Shown piece after piece: positions 1-8,553 of a DNA stretch of 64,000 bases. The DNA lies in the NCBI GenBank assembly GCA_963839285.1, contig CAWIUN010000013.1, positions 87,515-151,514 of the forward strand. Direction: 5' to 3'. Each line of letters starts with the position of its first letter. Position 1 is the first letter of the stretch. Below the pieces are notes generated by a model. The model searched no databases. It was given only the letters and a program-made list of their open reading frames with translations, and was not told the DNA's origin. Made by a program: the position numbers and the translations under genes. The stretch comes from DASSSQ01 sp963839285. GTDB taxonomy: Bacteria; Actinomycetota; Thermoleophilia; Gaiellales; Gaiellaceae.

Positions 1-50
1 CACTCCCGCTGTCCTCCAAGATCGGTCATCACTCACAAGGATACTCCCGC

Positions 51-905
51 GTGCTGACGGAATCAAAACCGGAGCTGGACGGGTTCGTCTGGCGGAGGCT
101 GGACGTCCGGGCGGCGCGGCTGCGCTACGCGATCGGAGGCGACGGACCGCCGCTCGTGCTCGTCCACGGCTTCGCCGGCGCTGCCGTCAACTTCGCCGTG
201 CTCGGGCCGCTCCTGGCGCGCAGGCACCGGGTGCTGATCCCCGATCTGCCCGGCCACGGCGGCTCGGAGCCGCTTGCCGCCGTCACCAGCCTCGCGGGCT
301 TCGCCGACCGTGTCGCGGCCGTGCTCGACCACGAGCGAGCCGGTCCGGCGCCCGTCGTCGGCCACTCGATGGGTGCGGTCGTCGCCCTGCGGCTGGCGGC
401 CCGCCGTCCCGAGCTCGTCCGCGGGCTCGTGCTCGCCGCCGCCGCGGGAATCAGCACCTCGAGCCGCATCTCCGAGATCTTCCTCGCCGCCGCCTCGACG
501 CTGCAGCCCGGTCGCCGGGTCGCGCGCTGGCGCCGCCGGATCGCGCGCAGCCCGCGGCTGCGCGCGCTGACCTTCGACGGGATCAGCACCTCGGACGCCG
601 CGGCGATGTCCGAGACGGCCGCGCTCGGCTTCCTCGGCGGCTCGCGCGAGTACACCGAGATCTGGAGCCCCGGGCGCGCGCTCGCGCGCGAGGACGTCCG
701 CCTCGACCTCGAGCTCGTCCGCTGCCCGGTACTCGTCCTCGCCGGGGCGCGCGACCGGCAGGTGCCGGTGGACGACGCGTTCGAGTACGCGCGCAGGCTG
801 GGAGCGCCGCTGCGCGTGATCGCCGATTGCGGACACCTGCTCGTCGGCGAGCGCCCCGACGCGTGCGCGGACGCGATCGAGCGATTCGTCGCTGCAGCCG
901 GCTAG
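51..905 (+). CDS. Alpha/beta-hydrolase fold protein
   Basis: A 284-residue single-domain alpha/beta hydrolase, probably a cytoplasmic esterase- or lactonase-like enzyme of unknown substrate. Visible are the oxyanion motif HGF (residues 39-41), the nucleophile elbow GHSMG with Ser106, an acid at Asp235 (GARDRQVP) and the catalytic His262 near the C-terminus, in canonical order and spacing. There is no signal peptide. Start is GTG at 51, preceded by AAGGA and by a -10-like GATACT at 40-45. The gene is convergent with ssb, the two stops being only a few bases apart. Fold assignment is secure; substrate is not readable. Confidence 0.85.
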   Translation: MLTESKPELDGFVWRRLDVRAARLRYAIGGDGPPLVLVHGFAGAAVNFAVLGPLLARRHRVLIPDLPGHGGSEPLAAVTSLAGFADRVAAVLDHERAGPAPVVGHSMGAVVALRLAARRPELVRGLVLAAAAGISTSSRISEIFLAAASTLQPGRRVARWRRRIARSPRLRALTFDGISTSDAAAMSETAALGFLGGSREYTEIWSPGRALAREDVRLDLELVRCPVLVLAGARDRQVPVDDAFEYARRLGAPLRVIADCGHLLVGERPDACADAIERFVAAAG

Positions 906-909
906 CGCC

Positions 910-1254
910 TCACGCCACCGCCTCCTCGAACGGCACCGGCGGCGAGGCTGCCGGCTCGCCCTGGCCGGAGAGGAACTGGACCCGGCTCGCGACGACCTCG
1001 ATCTTCGTCCGGCGCTTCCCGTCCTCCTCCCAGGAGCGGCTGCGCAGCCGGCCCTCGACCGCGACGCGGCGGCCCTTCGCCAGGTACTCGTGACAGAGCT
1101 CCGCCTGCCGCTCCCAGGCCGAGACCCAGACGAAGTCGGCCTCTTCCCTGCCGACCCGCCCGATCGCGAGCAGGAAGCCGGCCACCTTCTTGTCGCCGAC
1201 ATCCCGCAGGTCGACGTCGGTCGCGAGGTTCCCGATCAGCGTGACGTTGTTCAC
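910..1254 (-). CDS. ssb: Single-stranded DNA-binding protein, short form
   Basis: A 114-residue OB-fold SSB, which binds single-stranded DNA in replication and repair. The N-terminus NNVTLIGNLATDVDLR, the central AEFVWVS-type strand (here ADFVWVSAWERQAE) and VEGRLRSRSWE are typical SSB landmarks. The tail is only about 15 residues and lacks the acidic DDDIPF-type tip used by replicative SSBs, so this may be a secondary paralogue. A GTG start at 1254 is chosen over an in-frame codon 30 bases upstream because GGAGG lies just ahead of it; a -10-like TACGTT lies about 40 bases further up. Confidence 0.85.
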   Translation of the reverse strand: MNNVTLIGNLATDVDLRDVGDKKVAGFLLAIGRVGREEADFVWVSAWERQAELCHEYLAKGRRVAVEGRLRSRSWEEDGKRRTKIEVVASRVQFLSGQGEPAASPPVPFEEAVA

Positions 1255-1370
1255 GCGCTCCTCCTTCGTTTGCCTTACGGGCAACGTAGCGCGGAACTCG
1301 TGACGTCTCTGTGCCGAAATCGTGCCGTCGCGCGCGACGGCCGCCGGGGAATCGCTACCCTAGTGCCGCT

Positions 1371-1444
1371 CGGGGTGTGGCGCAGCCTGGTAGCGCGCTC
1401 CGTTCGGGTCGGAGAGGTCCCCAGTTCAAATCTGGGCACCCCGA
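1371..1444 (+). tRNA. tRNA-Pro (anticodon CGG)
   Basis: A complete cloverleaf can be folded by hand: acceptor CGGGGTG pairing with CACCCCG, D-arm GCGC...GCGC, anticodon stem CTCCG/CGGAG with loop TTCGGGT, and T-arm CCCAG-TTCAAAT-CTGGG. Anticodon CGG reads proline. No CCA is encoded after discriminator A1444. A -10-like TACCCT sits at 1356-1361. Confidence 0.95.
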
Positions 1445-1454
1445 TGAGCTGCGA

Positions 1455-1479
1455 GAAGGGCGGACACTGTCCGCCCTTC
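1455..1479. terminator. Hairpin terminator between tRNA-Pro and convergent gene
   Basis: Perfect 11-bp inverted repeat (GAAGGGCGGAC with GTCCGCCCTTC) around a 3-base loop, directly between the 3' ends of tRNA-Pro and the convergent CoA-binding gene, so it could serve both strands. No T-tract follows. Confidence 0.7.
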
Positions 1480-1486
1480 GGCGCCT

Positions 1487-1925
1487 CTAGCCTCCGCGCA
1501 GCTCGCGCAGGTGCACGACCTTCGTACAGGCGTTCTCGACGTAGGCGAGGCCGCCGACGGCCGCGATCCGCCGCGCCTCGGCCGAGACGATCCCGAGCTG
1601 GAGCCAGAGCGCGCCGGCACCCGCGGCGACCGCCTCCTCGGCGTGCCCCGGGCAGAACCCGGGCCGGCGGAAGACGTCGACGAGGTCGACCGGCTCGCCG
1701 AGCTCCGCGAGCGAGGCGACCGTCGGGATACCGAGCACCTGCTCGCAGCGGGGATTGACCGGGATGCAGCGGTAGCCTGCTCCGAGCAGGTAGCGCATCA
1801 CGTCGTTGCTCGCGCGCGAGGGGTCGGGCGAGGCCCCGACGACGGCGATCGTCCGTGCGTCGCGCAAGATCGCCGCCGCGGCGCCCAGCGTCCGCCTGCG
1901 GGCGGCGGTCGGAGGATCCGGCCAT
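1487..1925 (-). CDS. CoA-binding domain protein (YccU-like), frame-shifted near start
   Basis: A small Rossmann-fold CoA_binding protein of the YccU type. The glycine-rich TIAVVGASPDPSRASN motif, the segment PVDLVDVFRRP and the LWLQLGIVS strand match the family in order. Its partner and exact role are unknown. The domain frame has no good start codon. ATG at 1925 lies six bases after a -10-like TAGCCT and joins the domain frame if one base is skipped between about 1890 and 1915, so a surplus base is likely. The start lies 24 bases from the divergent nitrilase start. Confidence 0.7.
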
Positions 1926-1948
1926 CCGCTCAGGCTATCGTTGACGCC

Positions 1949-2785
1949 GTGCCCGACCTGCTCCGCGTCGCCTGCGTCCAGCTCGAGAGCGGCGCCGACA
2001 AGGCGGCGAACCTCGCCGGGGCGGACGCGCTCGTCGAGCGCGCGGCCGAGGCGGGCGCGCGCGTCGTCGTCCTGCCGGAGAAGTGGAACGGCGTCGGCGG
2101 GGCCGAGACCCTGCACGCGCTCGCCGAGCCGCTCGACGGCGGCGAGACGGTCGAGACGATGGCGGGCTGGGCGCGGCGGCACGAGCTCTGGGTCGTCGGC
2201 GGCTCGATCACCGAGCGGCGCGCGGGCCGCGAGCGGCTCTCGAACACGTGCTGCGTCTTCGCGCCCGGCGGCGCGCTCGCGGCCGTCTACCGGAAGATCC
2301 ACCTCTTCGACGTCGAGGTCGGCGGCCGGGTCTACCGCGAGTCCGACGCCGAGGAGCCGGGCGAGGAGCCGGTTCTGGCCGAGGTCGCCGGCTGGCCGAC
2401 CGGGCTCTCGATCTGCTACGACCTCCGCTTCCCCGAGCTCTACCGGCTGCTCGCCGGCGCCGGCGCCGAGCTCCTGACCGTCCCGGCGAACTTCACGCTC
2501 GCGACCGGCAAGGACCACTGGCACCTGCTGCTCCGCGCGCGGGCGGTCGAGAACCAGTGCTACGTCGCCGCCGCGGCCCAGGTGGGCGAGCCGATGCCCG
2601 GCCGGCCGAGCTACGGGCACTCGCTGCTCGTCGACCCGTGGGGGACGGTGCTCGCGGACGCGCCCGACGAGGAGACGGTGATCGTCGCCGACCTCGACCG
2701 CGACCGCCTGCGCCGGATCCGCGAGACGCTGCCGTCGCTGCGGAACCGCCGCCTCGACGCCTCGTCGCCGGAGCTCCGTGCTTAG
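1949..2785 (+). CDS. Carbon-nitrogen hydrolase (Nit/omega-amidase-like)
   Basis: A 278-residue nitrilase-superfamily amidohydrolase. The catalytic triad is visible as Glu44 (VLPEKWN), Lys116 (YRKIHLF) and Cys156 (SICYDLRFPE). This sequence style is that of the Nit branch (omega-amidase or deaminated-glutathione amidase), but substrate cannot be settled by eye. GTG start at 1949 follows a -10-like TATCGT (1936-1941) by seven bases, suggesting a leaderless message. The following HAD phosphatase gene starts inside its 3' end, so the two are translationally coupled. Confidence 0.88.
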   Translation: MPDLLRVACVQLESGADKAANLAGADALVERAAEAGARVVVLPEKWNGVGGAETLHALAEPLDGGETVETMAGWARRHELWVVGGSITERRAGRERLSNTCCVFAPGGALAAVYRKIHLFDVEVGGRVYRESDAEEPGEEPVLAEVAGWPTGLSICYDLRFPELYRLLAGAGAELLTVPANFTLATGKDHWHLLLRARAVENQCYVAAAAQVGEPMPGRPSYGHSLLVDPWGTVLADAPDEETVIVADLDRDRLRRIRETLPSLRNRRLDASSPELRA

Positions 2786-3461
2786 GGCCGTCCTCTTCGA
2801 CGTCGACTTCACGCTCGCGAAGCCGGGGCCCGACCTCGGCCCGGAGGGCTACCGGCGGCTCGGCGAGCGGTTCGGGCTCGCCCTCGACCCCGCCCGCTAC
2901 GAGCAGGCGCGGGTCGCCGCCGTCGCCGACCTGAAGCGCCATCCGGAGCTCGACCACGACGAGGAGATCTGGGTCGAGTTCACCGTCAGGATCATCGCCG
3001 GCATGGGCGGCCTCGACCGGGACGCGGCCCGCTCCTGCGCGGTCGAGATGGTGCGCGCGTGGGAGCACTCGCACAACTTCCACCTCTACGAGGACGTGCT
3101 GCCCGTGCTCGCCGAGCTGCGCCGGCACCGGCTCAAGCTCGGGCTCGTCTCCAACACCTCGCGCGACCTCGAGCACTTCGTCGCCCACCACGGCCTCGAC
3201 GTCGACGCGGTCGTCTCGTCCGGCCGTTTCGGGAAGACGAAGCCGCACCCCTCGATCTTCGAGCACGTGCTGACCGCGATCGGCGTCCGGCCGAAGGAGG
3301 CGGCGATGGTCGGCGACTCGGTCGACGACGACGTCGAGGGCGCCCGCTCGCTCGGCATGCGCGCGTACCTGCTCGACCGGGACGGCCGCTATCCCGGGCG
3401 CGACGAGCGGCTGACCGACCTGCTGGCCCTGCCGGCGGCGCTCGGGCTCCTTCCCGCGTGA
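2778..3461 (+). CDS. HAD-superfamily hydrolase
   Basis: A 227-residue HAD phosphatase with all four motifs: nucleophile and acid/base Asp8/Asp10 (VLFDVDFTL), Ser/Thr motif II (LVSNTS), Lys in GKTKPHP, and the acidic motif IV MVGDSVDDDVEGA. A helical cap lies between motifs I and II. The substrate is unknown. GTG start overlaps the nitrilase stop by eight bases, so the two enzymes are probably co-expressed, perhaps for handling a metabolite by-product (inference). Confidence 0.85.
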   Translation: MLRAVLFDVDFTLAKPGPDLGPEGYRRLGERFGLALDPARYEQARVAAVADLKRHPELDHDEEIWVEFTVRIIAGMGGLDRDAARSCAVEMVRAWEHSHNFHLYEDVLPVLAELRRHRLKLGLVSNTSRDLEHFVAHHGLDVDAVVSSGRFGKTKPHPSIFEHVLTAIGVRPKEAAMVGDSVDDDVEGARSLGMRAYLLDRDGRYPGRDERLTDLLALPAALGLLPA

Positions 3462-3524
3462 CCCGCAGGAGCTCGCGCGCGTTAGCCGAACGTGAACGAG
3501 CCGGCCTCGGACGGAAAAGGGTGC

Positions 3525-3530
3525 TACAAC
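3525..3530 (+). promoter_or_regulatory. -10-like TACAAC upstream of flippase-like gene
   Basis: TACAAC, close to TATAAT, lies about 30 bases before the ATG chosen for the next gene. It supports ATG 3561 over the in-frame GTG at 3492, which would lie upstream of this promoter. Confidence 0.45.
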
Positions 3531-3560
3531 ATCCCGGGACGGGGCCGCGAGATCGTCCCG

Positions 3561-4561
3561 ATGAGGGACTACAGGCGGCCACCCGCACAGCCGATGAGAC
3601 AGCGCATGCAGCGAACCGTGGAATGGGTGAAGAACCCGGCAGTCCGCCGCATGTTCAACCTCGTCTCGATCGGCCTCGTCCTGATCGTCGGCACCCTCGT
3701 CGCCCGGCACTTCGCCGAGAACGGCTGGCCGATCAAGCACGCCGACCCGCTGCTGCTCGGGATCGCCGGCGGGCTCTTCCTCGTCTCCTACGGCTTCAAG
3801 GCCTTCGGCTGGCAGCGCCTCTTCCAGGGCGAGAGCCGGCCGCGCGTGCTGACGCTCGCCGCCGCCGGCGGTGCAGCGGCGGTCGGCGGGATCGCGCTGC
3901 CGGGACGGATCGACGAGCTGATCCGGATCGCGATCGTCCGTCGCGGCCACGCGGTCTCGATCGGCTCGATCGCGCTGACGCTCTTCGTGCTCGGGCTGAT
4001 CGACACGGTCGCGCTGGCGCCGCTCGCCTCGGTCGCCGCCGCGTTCGTCTCGGTCGGGTCGCTCTTCCGGGCCGCCCTCGCGGTCGTCGCCTTCTGCGGG
4101 ATCGGCGCCGCGGTCGTCGTCGTCGCGCTGCCGCGCGTCGCCTCGATCCGCCGGCTGCAGCGGTTCCGGCTCACGCACTGGCTCGCGCAGCACACGACCT
4201 GCCCGGTCGAGGCGGCGAAGGCGACGGCGTTCGTCGCCGTCTCCTGGTCGCTCCGGGCCGTCGCGACCTTCGTCCTCCTGCAGGCGCTCGGGGTCAATGC
4301 CTCGTTCGCGCTCGCGCTCGGCTTCCTCTGCGCGGGCGCCGCCTCCGCCGTCCTGCCGGTCGCGCCCGCAGGCGCCGCCACCCAGGCGGGCGCCGGTGCG
4401 GCGATCCTCGTCGCCTCCGGGGTGCCCGCGAGCGAGGCGATCGCGTTCTCGATCGCCGCCCAGGCGCTCGTGATCGCCTCCGGCGGCGTCTTCGTGCTCC
4501 TCTTCGGCGGCCAGCTGGCGCACAGGCGCTTCCGGCCGGCGCTCGCCCGCGTCCGCCCTAG
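3561..4561 (+). CDS. UPF0104/AglD-like multi-pass membrane protein (flippase-like)
   Basis: An integral membrane protein of about 330 residues with roughly eight hydrophobic segments, resembling the membrane domain of lysylphosphatidylglycerol synthases and AglD/UPF0104 flippase-like proteins. Landmarks are the GLFLVSYGFKAFGWQ loop, a GGIALPGRIDELIRI re-entrant-like segment and a late APAGAATQAGAGA stretch. It may move or modify a lipid-linked substrate (family inference). The open frame runs past the point where the convergent gene ends. A TAG at 4559-4561, sharing CTAG with that gene's stop, is the likely true end and needs a small frame correction. Confidence 0.65.
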
Positions 4562-5976
4562 GGGCAGAGCTCGCTCCGACAGGACGCGAGCGGCGTCACG
4601 CGCGGCACGCCGCCGCGCCAGTCGAGGCGGAAGCGCGTCGAGGCGACGTCGTTGTCGTAGCGGAGCTCGCGGAAGCGCAGGTCCGGGTTCGAGCGGTTGA
4701 CGACGAGGTAGACGCCCGCGGGGATGCCGGTCAGGTCGAGGCTCTGGCCGTGGAAGAAGCCGGGGTAGCGGTCGGTGTAGCCGACGGACGAGCCCTCGAC
4801 GAGGAAGGTCGACTGCGGCGCGCCCCGGTCGCAGTCGTTCAGGAAGACGGGCCGCGGCGCGCGATGCTCGAGCGTCCCCGGGGCGACGCCGTAGTGGTCG
4901 GCGAGGCAGAAGCCCTGCTTGTGGTCGCGGCCGAGGAAGGTGCCGTCGGGCCGGCGCAGCTCGTAGCGCTCGTACGGCTCGAAGTGCCAGTGGTGGTGCG
5001 GCGGGTGGGTCTCGTAGTGCAGCCGGCCGACGTCGGGATAGCTCCGCGTGCGGCCGCCTGCGAGGTCGACCCGCTGCGAGGCGGTCATCGTCGCCGCGCC
5101 GGGAGCGCGGCGCCCGACGATCACGAAGGGGCCGTCGCCGACGTTGTCGACCGCCGTGTCGAAGCCGAGCTGCCAGCCGCCGGGGCCGCCGCCGACGCGC
5201 AGGTGCGCGGGCGGGCGCTGCGCGAGGTCGGGGAGGAGCTCGCGCGTACGCGGCAGCGGCTGCCACGAGGGGTCCGCTCCCGACGCGAGCCGCCGCTGCC
5301 CGCTGCCGTCCGCGTTCCCCGTCCAGATCGCGCCGTCGCGCTCCCAGACGAGCCGCCGCCCGTCCGGCGACCAGGCGGGAGCGCCGTCGCGCCCGGGGTC
5401 GTAGGTGACGCGGGAGCGGCTGCCGGTCGCGACGGACACGGTGTGGAGCTCGAGGTTGCCGAGGTCGTCGGCCGCGTAGGCGATCCGCCTGCCGTCGGGC
5501 GACCAGGCCGGGTCGCGCGCGAGCGCGCCGTCCGTCAGCCTGCGCGCCGCGCCCGGCCGGTCGAGCCGCGCCAGCCAGAGGTCGCCGTCGCGCTCGAAGG
5601 CGATCCGCGCCCCGTCGGGCGACCAGGTGGGGGAGCGGCCGTCGGCGACGAGCCGCCGCGGCTTCCGGCCGTCGGCGCGGACCGTCCAGACGCCGCCGCC
5701 GCGGGTGAAGGCGAGGGCGCGGCCGTCGGGCGACCAGGCCGGGGCGCCGTCCACGTCGGGCGTCGAGGTCAGCCGCCTCGCGTGCGTCCCGTCCGCGTCG
5801 AGCGTCCAGACGTCGCCGCGGACGATCGCCGCGAGCCGGCGGCCGTCCGGCGAGAAGGCCGGCGCGAGCCCCACCGACGCGATCGCCTTCGGGGGCAGGC
5901 CCGGGCCCGTGAGAGCGAGACCGGGCGACTGCGTGAAGGCGATCAGGCCTGCGAGCGCGAGCGTCCCCCCGATCAC
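4558..5976 (-). CDS. Beta-propeller (PD40) protein fused to a lysyl-oxidase domain
   Basis: A 472-residue, probably exported, two-domain protein. After a hydrophobic N-terminus (residues 4-20, signal or anchor), residues about 45-260 hold five to six TolB/WD40-like PD40 blades, each with a SPDGRR-type motif. Residues about 270-470 match the lysyl-oxidase domain, with the histidine cluster HPPHHHWHFEPYERYEL providing candidate copper ligands, and several cysteines. Lysyl oxidases deaminate lysine side chains with a copper/quinone centre. GTG start overlaps the upstream CaiB stop in a GTGA. The pairing of propeller and oxidase is unusual; a role in cross-linking exported proteins is inference. 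Confidence 0.75.
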   Translation of the reverse strand: MIGGTLALAGLIAFTQSPGLALTGPGLPPKAIASVGLAPAFSPDGRRLAAIVRGDVWTLDADGTHARRLTSTPDVDGAPAWSPDGRALAFTRGGGVWTVRADGRKPRRLVADGRSPTWSPDGARIAFERDGDLWLARLDRPGAARRLTDGALARDPAWSPDGRRIAYAADDLGNLELHTVSVATGSRSRVTYDPGRDGAPAWSPDGRRLVWERDGAIWTGNADGSGQRRLASGADPSWQPLPRTRELLPDLAQRPPAHLRVGGGPGGWQLGFDTAVDNVGDGPFVIVGRRAPGAATMTASQRVDLAGGRTRSYPDVGRLHYETHPPHHHWHFEPYERYELRRPDGTFLGRDHKQGFCLADHYGVAPGTLEHRAPRPVFLNDCDRGAPQSTFLVEGSSVGYTDRYPGFFHGQSLDLTGIPAGVYLVVNRSNPDLRFRELRYDNDVASTRFRLDWRGGVPRVTPLASCRSELCP

Positions 5977-6944
5977 AGTCCCAGCTCGCGCCTCCACGCC
6001 GCGGTGTGCTCCCCGAGAGCCGGCGGGGCCGCGGCCGGGCCCGGGTCGGCGAACTCCGCCGCAGCCTCGGCGATCGTGCGGACAGGGCCCGCGCAGGCGT
6101 CCTCGCCCTCGAGGAGCTCGAGCCACTCGGCCAGCGGCCGGCGGGCGACGACCGCAGCCAGCTCCGCCGCGAGCGACTCCTGGTCGGCGTCGAACTGGCG
6201 CCCTGCGAGCTCCGGGCGGCCGAGCAGCTCGCAGAGCCGCCGGAAGAAGGGCGGCTCGATCGCGCCGACGGTCAGGTGGCGGCCGTCGGCGGTCTCGTAG
6301 ACGCGGTAGAACGCGGCCCCGCCGGTCAGGAGCCGGGGGAGGGTCTCCTCGCCGTGTCGGTGCTGGACGAGGCGGTAGGAGCCGTGGGTCATCGAGACGA
6401 CGACTCGTCGCGGGCCGCCCGCGAGCAGCGCGGCCAGGATCTCGATCACCGCCGCCTGCGCGCCGGCGGCCAGGTCGGCGACCTGCACCGGCGGCAGCGC
6501 CGGCGCCGTGTCGGCGAGCGCGCCCGCGTAGCCGAGGTAGTTGACGTCGTGCCCCGCCTGCGCGGCGCGCGGGCCGTGGCCGAAGCCGGTGATCGAGCAG
6601 AAGACCGCCCGCGGAGCGGCGGCAGGCCCGACGCCGAGCCGCTCGGCGACGCCCGGGCGAAAGCCCTCGAGGACGACGTCGGCGCGCGCGAGCAGCGCGA
6701 GCGCGAGCGCGGGGTCGTCCTTCAGGTCGCAGCAGACGGACTCCTTGCCCGCGTTCAGGCTCGCGTCCCACCCGGGCGCCGCGAGCCGCAGCGGGTCGCC
6801 GTCGGGCCCCTCGAGCCGGACGACCCTGGCGCCGAGCCGCAGCAGCTCCCGGCTCGCGAACGGGCCCGGCAGCTGGCGGGTCAGGTCGACGACGAGGCGG
6901 CCTGCGAGTGGGCGGAGCGGTTGCACGGGCGCCGATTCTGTCAC
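5973..6944 (-). CDS. CaiB/BaiF family CoA-transferase (short)
   Basis: A 323-residue family III CoA-transferase/racemase-like protein. RLVVDLTRQLPGPFASRELLRLGARVVRLE is the recognisable N-terminal start of the family (only part quoted), followed by NAGKESVCCDLK and a VVLEGFRPGVAERLG segment, all standard. It is shorter than the usual 360-400 residues. The alpha-methylacyl-CoA racemase-like branch is most likely. Start GTG at 6944 lies 14 bases from the divergent TetR gene, so the palindrome at that gene's start could control both. Confidence 0.8.
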   Translation of the reverse strand: MTESAPVQPLRPLAGRLVVDLTRQLPGPFASRELLRLGARVVRLEGPDGDPLRLAAPGWDASLNAGKESVCCDLKDDPALALALLARADVVLEGFRPGVAERLGVGPAAAPRAVFCSITGFGHGPRAAQAGHDVNYLGYAGALADTAPALPPVQVADLAAGAQAAVIEILAALLAGGPRRVVVSMTHGSYRLVQHRHGEETLPRLLTGGAAFYRVYETADGRHLTVGAIEPPFFRRLCELLGRPELAGRQFDADQESLAAELAAVVARRPLAEWLELLEGEDACAGPVRTIAEAAAEFADPGPAAAPPALGEHTAAWRRELGL

Positions 6945-6973
6945 TAAGGTGCGGTCGTTGACTGACCGTTCAA
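6945..6973 (+). promoter_or_regulatory. -10-like hexamer and TetR-type operator at the tetR start
   Basis: TAAGGT at 6945-6950 is followed after seven bases by TTGACTGACCGTTCAA (6958-6973). The latter is an imperfect palindrome nearly identical to the operator at 15415-15430 ahead of the acyl-CoA dehydrogenase operon. It covers the predicted transcription and translation start, fitting autorepression. Confidence 0.6.
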
Positions 6974-7581
6974 TCGCCTCCGAGGAGAAACGGCGCCTGA
7001 TCCTCGCCGCCGCCGTCCGCGTCTTCGCGCGCAGCGGCTACCACACCTCTCGCGTCGGCGACATCGCCGAGGAGGCCGGCGTCGCGCACGGGCTCCTCTA
7101 CCACTACTTCGCCTCGAAGGAGGAGCTGCTCGAGACGGTCTTCCGCGAGACGTGGAGCGAGCTCCTGGAGGCGTTCGCGCGGGTCGAGGAGTCGCAGGAA
7201 CCGGCCTCGGAGCAGCTGCGCCAGGTGGCCGCGATCCTGCTCCGCTCCTGGCGGCGCGACCCCGACCTCGTCCGGGTGCTCGTCCGCGAGGTCGGCCGCA
7301 GCCAGACGCTCCCGTCGCGCGTCGAGGAGATCGGGCAGGTCTTCCGGGCGATCGAGCGGATCGTCGAGCGGGGCCAGGCCGAGGGAGAGCTGCGCGGCGA
7401 CCTCGAGCCGCGGCTCGCGAGCTGGATCTTCTACGGCGCGATCGAGGAGATCCTGACGGGCTGGGTGCTCGGGCAGCTCGACGACTCCGACGAGGAGGTG
7501 GCGGCGGCCGAGCGGGCCGTCGTCGACGTCGTCGTCGGCGGCCTGACGGTCAGCGGCACGGCCGCGAGCCGCCGCGGCTGA
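6958..7581 (+). CDS. TetR/AcrR family regulator (FadR-like)
   Basis: A 207-residue TetR-type repressor. The N-terminal helix-turn-helix is clear: EEKRRLILAAAVRVFARSG, then the recognition region ...VAHGLLYHYFASKEELLE. The C-terminal helical ligand domain carries REVGRSQTLP and a WIFYGAIEEILTGWVLG helix, resembling regulators of fatty-acid genes. TTG 6958 is preferred to GTG 6949 because it lies seven bases after TAAGGT and gives MTDRSIASEEK as N-terminus. A second copy of the palindrome at its start lies 8.4 kb away before the acyl-CoA dehydrogenase operon, predicting that as a target. Acyl-CoA is a plausible inducer (inference). Confidence 0.82.
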   Translation: MTDRSIASEEKRRLILAAAVRVFARSGYHTSRVGDIAEEAGVAHGLLYHYFASKEELLETVFRETWSELLEAFARVEESQEPASEQLRQVAAILLRSWRRDPDLVRVLVREVGRSQTLPSRVEEIGQVFRAIERIVERGQAEGELRGDLEPRLASWIFYGAIEEILTGWVLGQLDDSDEEVAAAERAVVDVVVGGLTVSGTAASRRG

Positions 7582-8067
7582 TCCCGAAGCCCCACACCTT
7601 CTCGTCGACGACGTAGACGGCGGTCGTCGTCTGCCGCCGCCGGAGCAGCAGCCGGTAGTAGCCGCTGCAGTCCTGGCGCGTCAGCGGGCCGTAGAGCGCC
7701 GTCACGCGGGCGGCCGGGTCGCCGACGGCGAGGCCGTCCGTCGTCCGCCAGCCGGGCGGCGACCAGAGCGTGAACAGCTCGTCGACCCGGGTGCCCTCGG
7801 AACGACGCGCCGAGGCCCTGCGGCTGGAAGGGGACGTAGTTGAAGTACCAGGTCGGCCGCGCGCAGCCGCGGCAGACCCCGAAGCTGCGGCCCCAGCGCG
7901 CGAGCAGGGTCTGGATCGGGTCGCCGAGCCGGACGCCGCCGAGGCTCCTCCCGGGGACGACGAGCCCGCTGCGCGGCAAGCTCGGCCGCGGCCGGGGCGG
8001 CCGAGGTCTGGGCGGCCAGTGTAAGGACGGCGGCGAGGCAGACGGCGGCTGCGGCTGCGGGCCTCAT
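7550..8067 (-). CDS. Secreted protein of unknown function, twice frame-shifted
   Basis: Assembled from three frames. An N-terminal signal peptide (MRPAAAAAVCLAAVLTLAAQ) begins at ATG 8067. A segment containing GRSLGGVRLGDPIQTLLARW and CRGCARPTWYFNY follows, and then TRVDELFTLWSP...GYYRLLLRRRQTTTAVYVVDEKVWGFGI. The changes near 7975 and 7795 are each consistent with one surplus base. The mature part of about 145 residues has a CxxC and resembles small exported proteins common in actinobacteria; no enzyme motif is visible. Its 3' end overlaps the end of the convergent TetR gene by 32 bases. Confidence 0.6.
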
Positions 8068-8093
8068 GCCGCCCCAGGGTAGATAATCGCCTC

Positions 8094-8553
8094 GTGGAGG
8101 TCTTCAACCTCGCAGACGGCGAGCTCGAGTTCGACCACGACCGCGAGGGGTTCCGCTGCCGCGGCACCCGCGTCGGGCCGCGCCTCGGCGCCGCCCTGCT
8201 CGGCGGCACGGTCTACGAGCTGCCGCCGGGGGAGCGCACCTGGCCGTACCACTTCCACCACGCGAACGAGGAGTGGCTGCTCGTGCTCGCCGGCCGGCCG
8301 ACGCTGCGCGAGCCGGACGGGGAGCGCGAGCTCGCCGCCGGGGACGTCGTCTGCTTTCCCGTGCGGGCCCGAGGGAGCGCACCAGCTCCGCAACGAGGCG
8401 CAGGAGCCGGCGCGGTTCCTCGTCCTCTCGACGCACGTGCTCCCGGAGGTGGTCGAGTACCCGGACAGCGGCAAGCTCGGCGTCCGGGCCGCCGAGAGCC
8501 GCTACCTCGTCGCGCGCGAGCCGGAGCTCGACTACTGGGAGGGCGAGGCATGA
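8094..8553 (+). CDS. Cupin-domain protein A (frame-shifted)
   Basis: A single-domain cupin of about 152 residues: PYHFHHANEEWLLVLAGRPTL gives the metal-binding HxH and E of cupin motif 1. The motif 2 region is reached only after skipping one base near 8360, where the paralogue next door reads FPDGPEGAHAVRN. After the correction the frame runs ...LVLSTHV...EYPDSGKLGVR... to TGA at 8551-8553. GTG start at 8094 follows GATAAT (8082-8087) by six bases. Stop and next start overlap as ATGA, so A and B are coupled. Confidence 0.75.

Noticed and set aside
2493..4523. A 676-codon minus-strand open frame
   Set aside because: It is antisense to the nitrilase, HAD and flippase-like genes, rich in Arg/Asp/Glu/Gly with no domain.
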